Made by a program: the position numbers and the translations under genes. This document shows, piece after piece, positions 32,591-43,019 of a stretch of 64,000 nucleotides of DNA. Position 1 is the first letter of the stretch; each line of letters begins with the position of its first letter. Source of the DNA: Siphonodentalium dalli (Eukaryota > Mollusca > Scaphopoda > Gadilida > Siphonodentaliidae); NCBI GenBank assembly GCA_032622095.1, contig CP136061.1, positions 25,732,991 through 25,796,990 on the forward strand. The letters run 5' to 3'. The notes below the pieces were generated by a model that worked only from the letters and a program-made list of their open reading frames with translations, was not told the DNA's origin and made no database searches.

Positions 32591-34106
32591 ATGATATAAC
32601 AATATATCCAATAACTAAAGTTGAGATTTCATAGTTCATGTGCTGGAGCCTTCAAACTATTGGTTGACACCACAGTAACAGTTTAGTCGCAAATGTGCTC
32701 ACTGGAGACATGTTAAATTAGATGGTCCACTTCAGAAGTTCTTGCAAAGGCCTAGGCTGTTTCAGTCAGTTAATAAATTTGAGTAATAATAGTACGACCT
32801 CTGCTTTAACCAAGGCTTCAGCATGATTTACATAAACAGAGAACAGAAAATTCCTTTGTTGAAGATTGTCACATCACCAGTTACAATAATTTGACTTGTC
32901 ACCCATCCTCATTCACAATAAATTATAAAATTTACAAAGCACGTTTAAGATATTACACAGCTGAAGATTGTCACACATTTGAGAACTGGTCCATAAATAC
33001 TGTTCGTTATCCACATTGAATGTGAAATTCAACTCATGGCAATTTGGAGCAACGTCTACACGCAGCAACAGATTATTACTCTATGGTGGTCCTCTACTTC
33101 CTGATATGGCACATTCTATGTATGATTCTGTAGTCTTCCTGAAAAAATAAATATATGAAGTCAGATTTTTAAATTATTCTTTATGCATGTCATGGTTTGA
33201 ACTGAAGAAAATCTATTATAGTATGGATCTTAAAATTTAACCGCCCATTTTCAGACATCCCCCACTAGTTGATGAACATTATCCACAAATCAGGTTCCAT
33301 CTATTTAGATCACTTGTACCAATGTTAATCATATTTCCCAAATATGAAATAACATACCGTATGATATCCAGGCATGAATTTAAATATGAATTATATGTTC
33401 CCATAACAAGTGTTATATAGTTTCCTGGGTATAACATAATGAAAAGGAGTCAAAAATACCTATCCTGGAGCGCTACTATCAATAAATATTGATTTTATAT
33501 AAACATTTTCTTATATAATGTGACTATCAAGTGGGTCATATATTTGTTATTATTTTTAGAAAGAGTAATCGCGCATGCAACGCTCAGAACAAACACGAGC
33601 TGTAAAATGTCGCAAATTGATGGTATGTATGTACCAGAATATGTGAAATATTATCAATATTAAGATGCATAATCCGATTGAACACCCCTCAATTACTATA
33701 TATTTGGATTCGGGGGTAAAACATATTTGATTCGAGTCGAGGAACCCACCCACCAAAGCTCAGAGTTATTACATGTCGATTTTTGAAATATATTATTTTT
33801 CACCATCGAGACTTATTAGTGGCCTGGTAAAAAGTCGACTAGCCGATGGTCTTGGACCAATTGCAGGTGAAGATGGATAGTTATTGAACAGGAATCACTT
33901 CTCCGTCAATTTCAGGACAAACTTTTTTTATGCAATTATTGTAAATTGGAATTAATGTTAAATCATGAAAATTGAGATTCAGTATCAAACACCCAGATTA
34001 TATTTGGTCTCTTTGAAGTTATTTAATTATTGTAGCCACGAATCAGCACTGTGAATACAGATTCCGTCAAATTGCGAAAACAATTAATGGATTAATGGAT
34101 TAACGT
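32591..34106. other. No gene recognised
   Basis: AT-rich, with an R7 remnant in reverse complement near 33700-33800. The ORF at 33556-33756 (-) has no family features. Confidence 0.35.
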
Positions 34107-34250
34107 TTTCGAATACCATGTTACCACCAATACTTTGATAGAGAAAATATAATTCTCAAAGAGTATAATTATTTTTGCATGAACTTTACTTTTATATCAA
34201 AATATAAGATCATATCATGTTTCATGACCATGTCTGGCATATATAGAGGA
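34107..34250 (+). repeat. Direct repeat D, copy 2
   Basis: See 31865. It ends immediately at the CTAG terminus of the next element. Confidence 0.7.
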
Positions 34251-36830
34251 CTAGCAGGGTTACCCGGCGTTGCCCAGGTTAAAGTAATGTGAAACCCTCT
34301 GTGGATATTGTTGGTGGGAAATTGCAAATACTCTTGCTCTCAAAGTGTACATGTTACACGTATTCTCATAAATTGTATATCCAAATGGCATCACAGAACA
34401 TGATTATTACACATGAAATATAAGTAGTGGCTCACCTTGTCAGGTCTGAGCGATTATCATTTTGTTTATCGCGTTTAATCAGTCCCACCAATAAAGAAGT
34501 ATTTATTTATTTACAATTGCGTATACTTCAGACGTTATAGCATGAAACATAAACACATTAGTTCGAAAAAATAAAAGACGACAATTGTATACATAGAGCT
34601 GTATCAAGCAGTCAGTCAATCAATCTAGTTTATCATATCTTCATGAAGATACAGATGTTTTAAAGATATGCCCAAGTGCTCCTCTGTTCTAGTGCTATAT
34701 ACTGGCTAATCATTTTCAGTTTAAATGAAATGATGTTATGCAGGTATAGCAGCTACATGTGCCCGACACATCGATATTTTGAGTTGTTTATGTTAGGCGA
34801 TGAGTCTGTTCTAAAAAATGAAAGAAATCCTCTGTATCGGGCAGATATACCATTGTCAGATGTCAAAATTGTGATTGTGAAATTGGAATGCCAAAAACTC
34901 CTTAGAACGACATGGATATGGCCTATGAGATGACTATATATAACTTTGTTGGATATCGGCGAATTGAACAATCTTAGTGAATCTCCTCTCGTCATCCATG
35001 ACCCAAACTACCCCAAATGTGATTTAGTTCATCATATCATTAGAGAAGAACGTGCATGAATTTGGTGGAATTAGTGCTAAATATATTTGCATCAACTTTG
35101 GTGCATCTCCCCTCATGCATGACTTGAACCGCGCCACTTTTGTCATATTTAAACCACGTCTATTAGACTCATGCATGTATTATATAATGGAGATGATTAT
35201 ATATAAGTTTGGTGGTAATCGGCAACTGAACAAATTCTTATCATAGTTATTACCCCCCCCCCCATCTCTCACCCAAACGGCACCAATTTAGCGTCTTTGT
35301 TTGGGCACCAATTTCGCGTGTTTAAATCACACGTTTATATTCCTCGTATCATGGAGAAGAATAATATATCAATTTGGTCGAAATCTGCGCAAAACATAGC
35401 CCCTCCCCTGACTCCAACAACGTCACTTTAGAGAATGTTAACCCGCACCATTATCTTACTCATAAAAAGTTACCCCTGTTAGACCGCATTGGTGCCATCT
35501 CGATTGTACACTTAAAGTTATATATAGAACACAGACAGATATTCGCAAATATTGATTTATTGTATCATTTGAGACGAACGTGTGTGAGTTTGATGGTAAT
35601 TGTCACTAAACATATTTTTTTGGTGACCCTCCCGTCCCTATTTCGGACTCAAGAGGGGCCACGTTTGACATCGTTAAACCACACACTTAGACTCATTATA
35701 GAGATGAATATATATACAATTTATGAAAATTGGCGAGTATACAAATTCGTATCAAATTTAGGGCCACCATTGCATATCTCTCAGCCCAAAGCACCAATTT
35801 GGCGCATTTAAACCACACGATTAGATTATTCATATCACGGAGAAGAATATGTATCAATCAGGTGGAAATCGGCGCTGAACATTTTGTTTATCAATGTTTG
35901 TGTCCCTCTCACCCTCCAGGCATCCCTGAATCGAATGGCCCAACTTCTTTAAACCACGCAATTAGACTCCTGATATCATGGTGATTATTATTTGTAAGTT
36001 TGGTGATAATCCGCGACTAAACAAATTTTTATCAAATTTAGTGCCCACCCCACCCCACCCCATCTCTCACCAAAGCAGCACCAATATGACGTCTTTAAAA
36101 TCACATGATTAGATTCCTCATATTATGGATAAGAATGTGTATCAATTTGATGGAAATTGGCGCTAAAAATATTGTGTATCAATTTTTGTGCCCCTCTCCC
36201 GTTTAGTGCACTCCCGACTCGAATGACGCCACTTTTGACAGCTTTAAGCCACACCATTAGACAGCTCATACCATGGGGATGAATTTGTATAAGTTTGGTG
36301 GCAATCGCCGACTAAACCAATTCTTAACAGATTTAGTACCCACCCACCGCCCTCCCCAAATCTCTCATCACAACGACACCAATTTGGCGTCTTTAAATCA
36401 CACAATAAAATTCCTTGTATCATGGAGACGATCTCAGAAGAATGTGCATCAATTTGGAAGAATTCGGCGTTAAAATTATTTTGATCAATTTTGGTTCCCC
36501 GCTCCCCTTCCGGGCATCCTTTACGCGAACGGCGCGACGTTTGAAAAATCTAAACCACACCATTAGATTCCTCATATTATGGGGATGATTATATATAAGT
36601 TTGGTGGCAATCGGCGACAAATTTATTTTCTGCTCCTCCCCCTTTTATGCCCCTGACAACAACGGCGTCACTTTAGAAAATTCTAACCCTCGCCATTATC
36701 TTTCTCGTAAAAAGTTACCCCTATTAGACCCCTTTTGTGTCATCTAGGTGGACCCTTATGAATTTCTATAGAACACAGACAGACATACAGACATTCGCAA
36801 ATATAGATATAGATATCTACACTTTTTGGT
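34251..36830 (+). mobile_element. HINE-like element (family H2) with ~250-bp internal tandem units
   Basis: Terminus CTAGCAGGGTTACCCGGCGT with hairpin potential. The unique head shares long blocks with 37309-38893 (reverse) and 46325-46800. Then come about five diverged units around GGTGGAAATCGGCGCTGAAC-like and CCACACCATTAGA-like sequence (35200-36650), and a GACAGACATACAGACA microsatellite near 36777. ORFs at 34676 and 35374 have counterparts in the inverted copy but show no protein family; they track repeat homology. Confidence 0.65.
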
Positions 36831-36965
36831 TGGATATGGGAATTATCTCATGAGTGATGACAAAAGAAATGAATTTCCACGAGTGGCTCTGCCACGAGTG
36901 GAAATTCATTTTATTTTTGTCATTATGAATGAGATAATTACCACATCCAACCAAAAAGTGTAGAT
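36815..36965. repeat. 151-bp palindrome
   Basis: ATCTACACTTTTTGGTTGGA and its exact complement bound arms of about 65-70 bp. The centre CCACGAGTGG..CCACGAGTGG surrounds CTCTGCC. It lies at the microsatellite end of the H2 element. Confidence 0.85.
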
Positions 36966-37308
36966 GTTCTGTTCATTATATGCTCCCCTCAGTTGTACCA
37001 TGACTCAACCCGAAAGAGTAAAGAGAGCAAATTTGTATACCCATGATAATGAGCTTGTGCATGTAAAAATAGTTCCATTTTTCAGACAGATTGGTTGAGG
37101 GATAAAGGGGTTAACACCATAGTATGTTTACCAAAATAATTTAATTGATCATATATCACAATTTTTCAACCTGAACACTCAGGGACATTTAGCTTAGTCT
37201 TCCACCAAGAAACCTAATCACTTTTAATTTTAGCGCGGATGGATACGAGTGAAATATCGATATCTCACTAGACGGATAACGGTTTGTATCTGATGTAAAA
37301 ATACTATG

Positions 37309-38893
37309 ATAATTGTGCGGGTTAAATTTTTCTAAAGTGACGTTGTTGGTGTCAGGGGAGGGGCTATTTTTAGCACATATTTCGACCAAATTGATATATT
37401 ATTCTTCTCCGTGATACGAGGAATATAAAACGTGTGATTTAAAGACGGGAAATTTGTGCCTTTTGTGTGAGAGATGGGGGGGGGGGGGTAATAACTATGA
37501 TAAGAATTTGTTTAGTTGCCGATTACCACCAAACTTATATATAATCATCTCCATTATATAATGCATGCATGAGTCTAACAGACGTGGCTTTAATATGACA
37601 AAAGTGGCGCGGTTCAAGTCATGCATGAGGGGAGTTGCACCAAAGTTGTTACAAATATGTTTAGCACTGATTCCACCAAATTCATGTACGTTCTTCTCTA
37701 CTGATATGATGAATTAAATCACATTTTGGGTCGTTTGGGTCATGGATGGCGAGAGGATATTCACTAGCATTGATAAGATTGCTCAATTCGCCGATATCCA
37801 ACAAAGTTATATATAGTCATCTCACAGGCCATCTCCATGTCGTTCTAAGGAGTTTTTGGCATTCCAATTTCACAATCTCGACAAATGGTGACCGAATTAA
37901 GTCACTTGAACAATTATATCTTCTCAACTGTCATATTTATATGGGGATGGAAATCAGGGCATAGAAGAAAGCATTAAAAGTATATTTATATCAATCTATT
38001 TAAGAGATACATATATTTATTCAAACTGAGGGACATTGAATCGTCAGATGATTGCATATTAGAATGGCTCATGTATATATTATAACACGATTGAGTCTGT
38101 CGCATTCAATATAGTTTCCACAAAAAAAGTTAAAATTGCCAAGAGATATTGAAATATAGAGCAGGCCTGTTCAAAAATAGTGGTCACAGTGTGCAATCAA
38201 ATATGGTTACTTCTGAGATAAAGGAAAACGCAGTCCGTAGCACTTGACTTTTCAGGATCCTCCAATATTGACATCTGACAAGGGTATATCTGCCCGATAC
38301 AGAGGATTTCTTTCATTTTTTAGAACAGACTCATCGCCTAACATAACCAACTCAAAATATCGATGTGTCGGGCACATGTAGCTGCTATACCTGCATAACA
38401 TCAATTCTTTTAAACTTAAAATGATTAGCCAGTATATAGCACCAGAACAGAGGAGCACCTGGTCATATCTTCAAAAGATCTGTATCTTCATGAAGATATG
38501 ATAAACTAGATTGATTAATGTAAATCTCTATGTAAAACACAATTGTCGTTTTTAATTTTTTCGAACTAATGTGTTTATGATGTTCATGTTTCATGCTATA
38601 ACATCTGAAGTATTCGCAGTTGTAAATAAATAGATACTTCTTTATTGGTGGGACGGATTAAATGCGATAAACAAAATGATAATCGCTCCGACCTGACAAG
38701 GTGAGCAACTACTTATATTCCATGTGTAACAATAATGTTTTGTGATGCCATTTGGATATACAATTTGTGAGAATACGTGTAAAATGTACACTTTGAGAGC
38801 AAGAGTATTCTCAATTCCCACCAACAATATCCACAGAGGGTTTCACATCACTTTAACTTTAACCTGGGTAACGCCGGGTAACCCTGCTAGTTA
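37309..38893 (-). mobile_element. HINE-like element H2, inverted second copy
   Basis: Reverse-complement match to 34251-35457, with unrelated DNA of about 380 bp at roughly 37880-38260 interrupting it and without the tandem units. The terminus CCGGGTAACCCTGCTAG ends at 38893. With copy 1 it forms a 4.6-kb fold-back. An 11-G run is at 37478-37488. Confidence 0.7.
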
Positions 38894-39353
38894 AGTTATA
38901 TATCGCCGGGTAACCCTGCTAGTTAAGTTATATATCGCCGGGTAACCCTGCTAGTTAAGTTATATATCGCCGGGTAACCATGCTAGTTAAGTTATATATC
39001 GCCGGGTAACCCTGCTAGTTAAGTTATATATCGCCGGGTAACCCTGCTAGTTAAGTTATATATCGCCGGGTAACCATGCTAGTTAAGTTATACATCGCCG
39101 GGTAACCCTGCTAGTTAAGTTATACATCGCCGGGTAACCCTGCTAGTTAAGTTATATATCGCCGGGTAACCCTGCTAGTTAAGTTATATATCGCCGGGTA
39201 ACCCTGCTAGTTAAGTTATATATCGCCGGGCAACCCTGCTAGTTAAGTTATATATCGCCGGGCAACCCTGCTAGTTAAGTTATATATCGCCGGGCGACCC
39301 TGCTAGTTAAGTTATATATCGCCGGGCAACCCCGCTAGTTAAGTTATATATAT
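38875..39353 (-). repeat. 32-bp tandem array (~15 copies) of an element terminus
   Basis: CGCCGGGTAACCCTGCTAGT plus TTAAGTTATATAT repeats every 32 bp with very few changes (ACC>GCAACC/GCGACC late in the array). The first 20 bp of the unit are the H2 terminus; the remaining bases look like flanking target. There are no variable spacers. Confidence 0.9.
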
Positions 39354-39390
39354 AGCGCAATGGCGGACTCGATGGGCGTCGGTGGCGCAC

Positions 39391-39851
39391 ACTTAAAGGC
39401 CCACTTAATTTTCGAGTCACCGATTATTTTTTTATAGTGACTTGATATACGGTTTTAATAACAATCTGTGCCATAAAATATGATTAAAATACTATAATTC
39501 ATGACTATTTGAAACATCTGTGTCTCAGAAGATGCCCACAGAGAAATAGAAAACTGCTGAAGACTCCCCCCCCCTGACATCCAGAAGGCAACATAATACA
39601 ATGTTTTTCAATTAAAGGGGAAGAACTCTATCGTTAATATATAGAGTTATTCCCCCTGCATTGAAAATAATACTGATTTTTACTTCAATCTTGATGACAA
39701 AACTCAACAAAAACAACATGTCCGCAGTTTATTACACCGGACAAGTTGATAACACAATGTTTTGGAGCTTCCTCTTTCAAATGGTATATATTATGGCATA
39801 TATTTTGTATAAAGTAATCTGGGGGTTCGAAAATTAAGTGGGACTTTAAGT
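39391..39851. mobile_element. MITE (family M3) with 25-bp TIRs
   Basis: ACTTAAAGGCCCACTTAATT at the left and its complement (AATTAAGTGGGACTTTAAGT, one mismatch) at the right, 461 bp in total. An internal hairpin, GGGGAAGAACTCTAT..ATAGAGTTATTCCCC, is near 39617-39656. No ORF. Confidence 0.75.
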
Positions 39852-39907
39852 ATATAATATCCGCAATTAAGAATATATCTGACAATGATATGCGGATCGA
39901 TTGACTG

Positions 39908-40056
39908 TACCACAGTTGTTAGAAATTTGTGTCAAAACCCCCCGAAAACAAATATCCCCACCCCTACTTACTATATAATTGACAATTATATAGTAATTAG
40001 GGGTGGGGATATTTGTTTTCGGGGGTTTTTGACACAAATTTCCAACAACTGTGGTA
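39908..40056. repeat. 149-bp near-perfect palindrome upstream of the signal-peptide exon
   Basis: TACCACAGTTGTT opens and the complement closes. The arms (about 70 bp) include GAAAACAAATATCCCCACCC and its complement, and the centre is TATAATTGACAATTATATA. It ends 69 bp before the ATG at 40125. Confidence 0.85.
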
Positions 40057-40124
40057 TGTCCGTGTCATTATACTGTCATACGTCCTTATTTTGTAGATCG
40101 CAGACGGAATAACGTGCCGACAAG

Positions 40125-40214
40125 ATGCTGAAACTTTTCTTTTCCGCTTTGGTCGCTGTCGTACTTGGCCAGGTTGTGCTAGTTGACTCATCAGACGAGA
40201 GTAGCGATGGAGAT
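40125..40214 (+). CDS. EGF-SRCR protein, exon 1: signal peptide
   Basis: ATG in context ACAAGATGC, then MLKLFFSALVAVVLGQVVLV and DSSDESSDGD, ended by donor GAT|GTGAGT, phase 0. A Lys, a hydrophobic core of about 16 residues and small residues near position 15 make a classical secretory signal; an acidic Ser-rich stretch follows. An acceptor TTATTTTGTAG at 40096 suggests an upstream noncoding exon. The next exon (45725) continues in phase 0. The first intron (5.5 kb) contains an M1 MITE, a TTAA MITE and a dead LINE. Confidence 0.65.
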
Positions 40215-40401
40215 GTGAGTATGAATGAATGCTGTATTGCATAACCTACCATTTAAAGTAGAACAATGCAGAACATATATACAAACAATCTATAATGAAT
40301 GTTGATGGCCGGTCTAAATTTTACACAATATGAAACATATTACATACATGTGACCCGCCATATCAAATCCAGTTGTAAGTCGGGATTTTTTTTATCCTGT
40401 G

Positions 40402-40477
40402 CCAATGCAACGAATGCATTCCCTTAAATGTGCGAGTCGACCATAGGTCGCCTCGCATATATAAGAGAATGCATTGG
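40402..40477. repeat. Palindrome P67, copy 5
   Basis: A small duplication in the left arm disturbs pairing. Confidence 0.75.
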
Positions 40478-40678
40478 CCTAACAATTTTTTATCATTTGT
40501 TTTAAATAAATGTTTCTTACAATTTTTAGGACATAAAATAAAAAACATCCATTACCCTGCAGGGAGCCCCACACATATATAGAAGCATATAGAAGAGTGT
40601 CGTCTGCTCATGTTTGTCTGGGGCTCTGTATGGGTGAAATTATAAAATTGTTAAAGAATACAAGAAAAAATTGTTAGG

Positions 40679-40750
40679 CCAATGCATTCTCTTATATACA
40701 TGTATGCGAGGCGACCTATGGTCGACTCGCATATATAAGAGAATGCATTC
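40679..40750. repeat. Palindrome P67, copy 6
   Basis: Arms intact, with a CATGTA insertion in the left arm. Confidence 0.75.
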
Positions 40751-41143
40751 ACACAGGGTAAAAAAATCCCGACTTACGACTGGATTTGATATGGCGGGTA
40801 CACATATATGCTGTAATAATGAAATACAACGCAATACACGTCATAGTTTAAAGTTTAAAATTAACACCTTTCTAAAAAAAAAAGAACAGTTATATGTTCC
40901 GCCTCCAGTAAGATTGATTGGTCACATAGAGCCGCGCAACATATACCATGTTCACGTCTCGAGCCGTCAACGTAAGGAAAACCAAGACAATCGTTTCATC
41001 GTCTCTCGCGGCCTGCTTTTTTCATGATGTAATTTACGGTAAACAACGTTATTGAGAGATTTTGACATTTTCTGCTGATCATTCTTCGGAATAAATGTAA
41101 AATTTCTAAGAATTACCAGGACTGTCGGCAGAACATATACGTT

Positions 41144-41244
41144 TTTGTGGTGAATTGACTGTAACATGGTGTGAGATTGACGGCATGGAGCCTATGTTCA
41201 ACTCCAAGCCGCCAATGTCACACCATGTTACCGTCAATCCACAA
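41144..41244. repeat. ~100-bp imperfect palindrome
   Basis: TAACATGGTGTGAGATTGAC..GGAG pairs with CTCC..GCCAATGTCACACCATGTTA around an 11-nt centre. Confidence 0.75.
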
Positions 41245-41577
41245 GAATAACTTATAATTTGTACACCTCATCTCAGCTGCCCTCCGCGTTTATGTAATCA
41301 CACACCATCTGTATTCACACGATTAGCTCCATAAGAATCAGTACAAATCACGAATGTTTCCGAAGTTCATCAGACTACAACTGATGTTGATACTTCATAA
41401 AAAGCGATGAAAACGTACGTCACTTAACCCTTTACCCAACAAACCGGCCAAAACCGGCCAAATAAAGATTCAACAGCCTAAAATATCTTCGGTCTGTCTC
41501 AATAGAACCATACACATATGGATATCATTGGAACCGGCTCCTTGACCACATTGTGATAGTTACAGTTATGCCCTGTG

Positions 41578-41644
41578 CCAATGCATTCTCTTATATATGC
41601 GAGTCGACCATAGGTCGCCTCGCATATATAAGAGAATGCATTGG
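41578..41644. repeat. Palindrome P67, copy 7
   Basis: Near-perfect consensus copy. Confidence 0.85.
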
Positions 41645-41725
41645 CCTAAAAAAAATCTTTTTTTAACACTTTTTACCATTTTTTCTTACATTCTTTAACA
41701 ATTTTATAATTTTTAATGTGTTAAG

Positions 41726-41792
41726 CCAATGCATTCTCTTATATATGCGAGGCGACCTATAGTCGACTCGCATATATAAGAGAATGCATTGG
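41726..41792. repeat. Palindrome P67, copy 8
   Basis: Near-perfect copy in opposite sense to copy 7. Confidence 0.85.
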
Positions 41793-42584
41793 CACAGGGC
41801 CCTTCTGTTGGGTAAAGGGTTAATAATCCCGAATGCTATCACAACAATGCTGGACTCCATGCATGTCGCGCCTTGTGTGAGCTGGTCACTCCATGCACAC
41901 AAAGGCGGATACCAGTTGGTTTTGGACTTCCAGTCCTGCCCGGCAAATCACTTATCAGGGCTCTCTACCGGGAGAGGTCTGGAAACTACCAAACCAGCCA
42001 GGAAGAAGCGAACGAAAAAGACTCCATCCAGGAAAAAGAGAGACACAGAGAGATTGGCTGCGAGGAAAAAGAGGAAATCGACTGATGCCACACCAGGCGA
42101 CACCTCCCGCGCAGCCGAGATCGATGCACCGCCCGAAGTGGTAATGGACTCTCCATCGCCACGGATAGACGCGGACATCTCATTTTTCAACCCGAAGACG
42201 CCGGATTACACCGCACCGGAGTCTTCACCTGCCTCTCCTACAGCAAACGAAGCACCAACATCCGACCCCGAAGATACATCCGACTCCGAAGACACATCTG
42301 ACTCCGACTCCGAAGACACATCTGACTCCAACCCCGACGACACATCTGATTCCGACTCTGACTGCGACTCCGACGACACACCCGACTCCGAAAAAGAAGA
42401 AAGACAAAAGAACTTAATGGAAGTTTTAGCGAGAGCACAAGAAGCATTAAGAAAAGCCGATTTAATACAAGCCGAAACCGAAAAGCTCATTAATCGTCCG
42501 ACTCCAAGTTTGCAAACATCACCATCCGAACCACCGCCAAAAAAGAGAAAGAGAAATAGAAAGAAACAAAACAACCGCCGCTAA
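41784..42584 (+). CDS. Retroelement ORF1-like basic/acidic protein (<=266 aa), likely transposon-derived
   Basis: An open frame of 266 codons. The first 13 codons are MITE sequence, so the true start is probably Met29 or earlier sequence now displaced. Residues about 70-95 are basic (KKRTKKTPSRKKRDTERLAA then RKKRKS), a motif style I associate with gag-like ORF1s of invertebrate retroelements. Residues about 160-210 are acidic Asp-Ser repeats (EDTSDSDSEDTSDS). A helical segment NLMEVLARAQEALRKADLIQ precedes a basic tail, KKRKRNRKKQNNRR. It lies 490 bp upstream of the LINE reverse transcriptase, so it may be that LINE's ORF1. Nucleic-acid binding is inferred. Confidence 0.45.
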   Translation: MHWHRALLLGKGLIIPNAITTMLDSMHVAPCVSWSLHAHKGGYQLVLDFQSCPANHLSGLSTGRGLETTKPARKKRTKKTPSRKKRDTERLAARKKRKSTDATPGDTSRAAEIDAPPEVVMDSPSPRIDADISFFNPKTPDYTAPESSPASPTANEAPTSDPEDTSDSEDTSDSDSEDTSDSNPDDTSDSDSDCDSDDTPDSEKEERQKNLMEVLARAQEALRKADLIQAETEKLINRPTPSLQTSPSEPPPKKRKRNRKKQNNRR

Positions 42585-42739
42585 GACTCCTCCACCACGT
42601 TTTCGCCGCCTTGCCTCCAACCACAGCACCTACGACAGCCAAACTGTTCGATTGTCATCGGAAAAAACCAAGGAAGGGTGAAGAGACTTGCACACTGCAG
42701 TCCGACCATCATACCCGGCCTTCGGCCGGAAACGACTCA

Positions 42740-42830
42740 ACGACGGTCACTTAAAGCCAATCGTGTTCATGCATTCCACTTCACAAAAAACGATGAAAAC
42801 GTACGTCACTTAAAGCCAATCGTGTTATTG
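42740..42830. repeat. Short tandem duplication
   Basis: CACTTAAAGCCAATCGTGTT occurs twice about 60 bp apart. The GATGAAAACGTACGTCACTT block also flanks the M4 MITE at 41405. Confidence 0.65.
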
Positions 42831-43019
42831 GGCGACACTGTTGGAATTTGAAAAATAAATGTTACTTACAATTGTTATGGTAGTTTTGAAAAGTTGTTCA
42901 AATTATTAATGTTCTATTAAAATGTACTGGTATATGATCATAAGAAATAACTTGCAGATCTATTGGGGTCATTGGTTTTTGACCCGGCAGAGTAATTAGA
43001 GAGTGCTCAATTTCCCTTG

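Larger units (their letters stand above)
40350..40803 (+). mobile_element. MITE family M1, full-length copy with two P67 palindromes
   Basis: TGTGACCCGCCATATCAAAT at the left, GATTTGATATGGCGGGTACA at the right. P67 at 40402-40477 (with a small CAACGAATG insertion) and 40679-40750. The middle matches other copies in reverse order (GCCCCACACATATATAGAAG), so the core is inverted relative to 28994. Confidence 0.8.
41424..41823. mobile_element. TTAA-flanked MITE (family M4) carrying two P67 palindromes
   Basis: TTAACCCTTTACCCAACA opens and TGTTGGGTAAAGGGTTAA closes, exact 18-bp inversion including TTAA. P67 at 41578-41644 and 41726-41792. The TIR differs from family M2 after CCCTTT, so this is a separate TTAA family. 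The flank GATGAAAACGTACGTCACTT recurs at about 42792-42811. Confidence 0.8.

Noticed and set aside
38875..39353. CRISPR-like regular array (32-bp period, 15 copies)
   Set aside because: Copies are contiguous with no variable spacers, and the genome is eukaryotic; it is a satellite made of an element end.
42206..42574. 122-aa minus-strand Ser/Val-rich ORF
   Set aside because: Complement of the Asp-Ser repeat region of the plus-strand ORF.
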